A DNA stretch of 64,000 nt from Budorcas taxicolor (taxonomy: Eukaryota; Chordata; Mammalia; Artiodactyla; Bovidae): positions 153,417,622 through 153,481,621 of the forward strand of contig NC_068920.1 in NCBI RefSeq assembly GCF_023091745.1, written 5' to 3'. How positions within the stretch are numbered: the stretch's first letter is position 1; each line of letters begins with the position of its first letter. Below the pieces are notes generated by a model that was not told the origin of the DNA, made no database searches, and saw only the letters and a program-made list of their open reading frames with translations. The translations under genes were made by a program, and so were the position numbers. Shown here in pieces: positions 61,261 to 64,000 of the stretch.

Positions 61261-64000
61261 GCTGTAAAGCTTACATAACCTAATCTGCATTACAGTGCTA
61301 TTTTAAAAAATCTCCAAAGATCACTGCCTCAAGCATCAATGGAAGCTGTTAGCTCTTACCTAAAATGATAATGTGGAAAAGGATATCTATTCTTACAACT
61401 AAGTCAACTTCAATCCTTGACTTAAAACAGACTTTCTGGAAGATGCTATTAGGAAAGGAAGGAACTTACATAAGAAGTACTAGCTCTGTAAATAACTGCT
61501 AGAGAGGAACACATCAAAACTGAACTCAGCTCAGCGGTAGGCAGTTTCTTGGCTCTGCAGGTGGTTACTCATTTACCACCCATCTCCCTTCTCGGCCTCC
61601 CAGTAACACTGAGAAATCTCTGGTCACTGAATGGCATGGCCTCACATGGTTACAGAGAAAAGTCTGCATACAACAGAAGCTTTCTTGTTCTGGGCAACCT
61701 CACAGGGACCACCCCCACCCCAGCACCACCACCAGGCAGGCAGTGGCATACGCTGAATACGAGTTACTTCAGGAGGCCGTTCGCAGAGCAGGCGGTTCTC
61801 AGATGAGGACTCTAGACTGCTAGAAATCTAATTTTTGGGGGAAAGGGGAGCAAATCTCCTTAGTTCACTCCTCTCTCTCACTACTAAAGATTTACCTTCC
61901 CCTGCAGTTATTAATGAAATCCAAGACAGGGAAATAATAATGAATGACTGAATGTAAGAGTAAAATTCCCCTCATTTGTCACTGAAAAATGCTTAGTGTT
62001 TAAATTAACCACTATTATTCTTTGCTACACTATAAAAACTGCTTTAAAAGGACTGGGCTATTTGTTATTCATTTCACTCATTTATGTGAATAGAGGTCCA
62101 TGAACATAAACCAGAGTAGATTTCAGGCTCTCAAAACTGTCAGGGAAATATTTGAAATGAATCAGTTTCCAAATAACATCCATTTCAATGATATCAGAGG
62201 GCGCATATTATTAAATAATTTACAAATAAACTATTAACTAAGTTAATTATCTCCTGACACTGCTATGTGTTGTCTCCCCACCTAGGAGATTTATAGTCAG
62301 CCCAACTCCACCAAAAAGAAACCCCTCAACCTAAAAGGTTCCAGTGGGTGGAGCCTGTGTCACCAGAATCCAGAGAAGAACCTAGCACGTAAGGTGCTCT
62401 CGGTTGCTTGTTCAGGACTGGAATGTTCTTGGTACTGGTCACCTAGGCCTCATACAACCTTTTATAGATGCCAAAGCCACATTCAACATACATACAGATT
62501 CTGTATGGGAAAAAAGTTGTCCCAGCAACCTTCAAAGTTAGTAGTAAAAAGAAAACTGCTACTTAGAGACAAATATAAAACATAAGCTTCATTTTAATCT
62601 ATATATATATATGTATATATCAAATACAACCTTAGCACAGAACATCTAATACAAATGAAATGCATTTACGGAATACACTAAATGAAGCAAATCCTTTTCA
62701 AAATATTTGGCCTAACCTTCATATTTTGTAAATGAACCCCATGATGGTGAATAGGTGGGAAATAAATCATCTATCTAACCTGGAAAAGATGGAATTCCTT
62801 ACATCTATTTGGTCTCTGCACACCAGGTATTTACTACTCTGAGTCTTGACATACTTGGTTCTGGAAATACTTAGTTTAACTCAGTCAATTATATATTTTT
62901 CCATAGTTACCTTAATATTTTGGTTTTTTTCATTTTCTATTGCTTTTTTTTTATGGCTTCTTGCTGCTGTTGTATTAGGGCATACAACACAGATCAGAGA
63001 TATTCCTTTCTCAGAGAACTCTCTGAGAAATTGGCACTTTGAGCCTCAGCTTCTGTTGCAGCTACACATAAATGGGTCCTGTGGCACTGCTACCAATCTT
63101 GCTGCTTACGAAATTCTAGCACTTTGGCTGAAAGAGTGCCCTGATGTTAAAATCTTCTTAGGTGAACACATCCCACCACCAAATTATTTTATTTAAACAG
63201 ATAAGTGTGTGTAATTCGCATATGTTATATCATAATTTCTATACACATACACACACTTAAAAGTGAAATGTCTCGAATAGAAATTACAAGGGTATTATTA
63301 AAAAACAAAATGCTGAAAATAACTATTTTACATTTAGATCATAAAACATTCGAAAGTAATGTGATGACAGAAGACCCAGGAGATCAAATGCATCATATAT
63401 GATTGTCATATATGCATGTTGTGTCCATTGGTTTTTAACTTTCTCTTTAATCAGAAAATAAAAGAGCTTACCTTTGTATACTGAGACCACAGCTTACAGT
63501 CACTATATCTCAGCCTATTTTATACAAGTGATATGGCTACGAAGGTCCGAGGAGAACGAGAATAAAGTGAGATAAACGTGCTGAAAACTGCTTAAAAGTA
63601 TTAACCTGAAATACACAGAGGGTCCAACACCAGTTTTAAAAATACATTAACGAGGTATTCCCAGCTCTTCAATTAATAACGGTGACTGACTGATTCATGA
63701 TTTTCAAACATTTCACCCAAATTTTAAAAAAGAAGAAAAGGCTAATACCAGCAAAATCTATCAGTGGTTTGTTCCCCAGGTTAACAATTTGAGAGCCTAC
63801 AAACGACTCAAGGAGCCCTCGCGCCCCCGCACCATGCACTGCATCTAGTCAGCGTGAGGTATGTTGGGAATCTACTGGACCAATTACCTTGCACAAGACA
63901 TGGGGGACACCCGCAGCCTCAAGAAACACGGCTGCAGGCCACCTCCCTGGCTGGGTGCCAGCCCCCATGCAAAGAAATATGGCTTCAAGGAGGACCCCTA

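Larger units (their letters stand above)
52570..64000 (-). other. Probable 3' region of STRBP (UTR and/or intron), no coding exon found
   Basis: This stretch of 11.4 kb has no supportable coding exon on either strand. The region 53-60 kb is fairly GC-rich with many short chance frames; 60-64 kb is AT-richer. It contains only old MIR remnants (about 58160-58330, 59400-59560 and 61095-61260) and short TA runs (60381-60405 and 62599-62620). There is no Bov-tA, Bov-A2, BovB or CHR element. I searched by eye on the minus strand for the STRBP second dsRBD and its C-terminal tail and did not find them. Assignment to STRBP is by synteny only. Confidence 0.35.

Noticed and set aside
52570..64000. STRBP coding exons on the minus strand
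   Set aside because: Neither the second dsRNA-binding domain nor the expected C-terminal tail could be found by eye, so only a putative 3' region is annotated.

Overview
The window is nuclear DNA from a ruminant artiodactyl (cattle, sheep, goat or a close relative). The evidence is the dense population of Bov-tA and Bov-A2 SINEs, BovB LINEs and artiodactyl CHR-type SINEs, laid over older mammalian L1, L2, MIR and hAT fossils. Genes are split into short exons with GT-AG introns, and no bacterial or viral gene is present. The species cannot be fixed from the sequence.

The main gene is the 3' part of RABGAP1 (Rab GTPase-activating protein 1, GAPCenA) on the plus strand. Thirteen coding exons between 9927 and 47844 encode the last 471 residues. 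Exons 1-6 of the window (9927-20158) carry the catalytic TBC domain, including the arginine finger (9966-9968) and the glutamine finger (13926-13928). Exons 7-13 (30648-47844) carry the C-terminal coiled coil and the stop codon. All 13 exons start and end in phase 0. The 3' UTR runs from 47845 to about 49410. The first 9.9 kb is intron.

Layout: 1-9926 is an intron filled with SINEs, BovB and L1 pieces and a decayed processed pseudogene of COPS2 on the minus strand (about 2443-3700). The region 9927-20158 is the TBC-coding block. An intron at 20159-30647 holds L2 and MIR fossils. Two coiled-coil exons follow at 30648-31471. The largest intron, 31472-42674, holds an L1 with BovB copies nested inside it and a separate 1.8-kb BovB. 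The region 42675-47844 holds the last five exons, a 31-bp minisatellite and an exact 153-bp tandem duplication next to the last exon. From 49.4 to 52.6 kb is intergenic. From 52.6 kb to the end there is no coding exon I can support and no ruminant SINE or BovB. By synteny in other mammals (RABGAP1 tail-to-tail with STRBP) this is probably the 3' end of STRBP on the minus strand, with a candidate poly(A) signal at 52588-52593, but that is inference.

I found no sign of an undescribed biological system. The observations most worth checking are the 153-bp duplication at the last acceptor, the COPS2 pseudogene, the multi-level transposon nest at 33.8-39.2 kb, the uniform phase-0 exon structure, and the abrupt loss of young SINEs after 51.6 kb.
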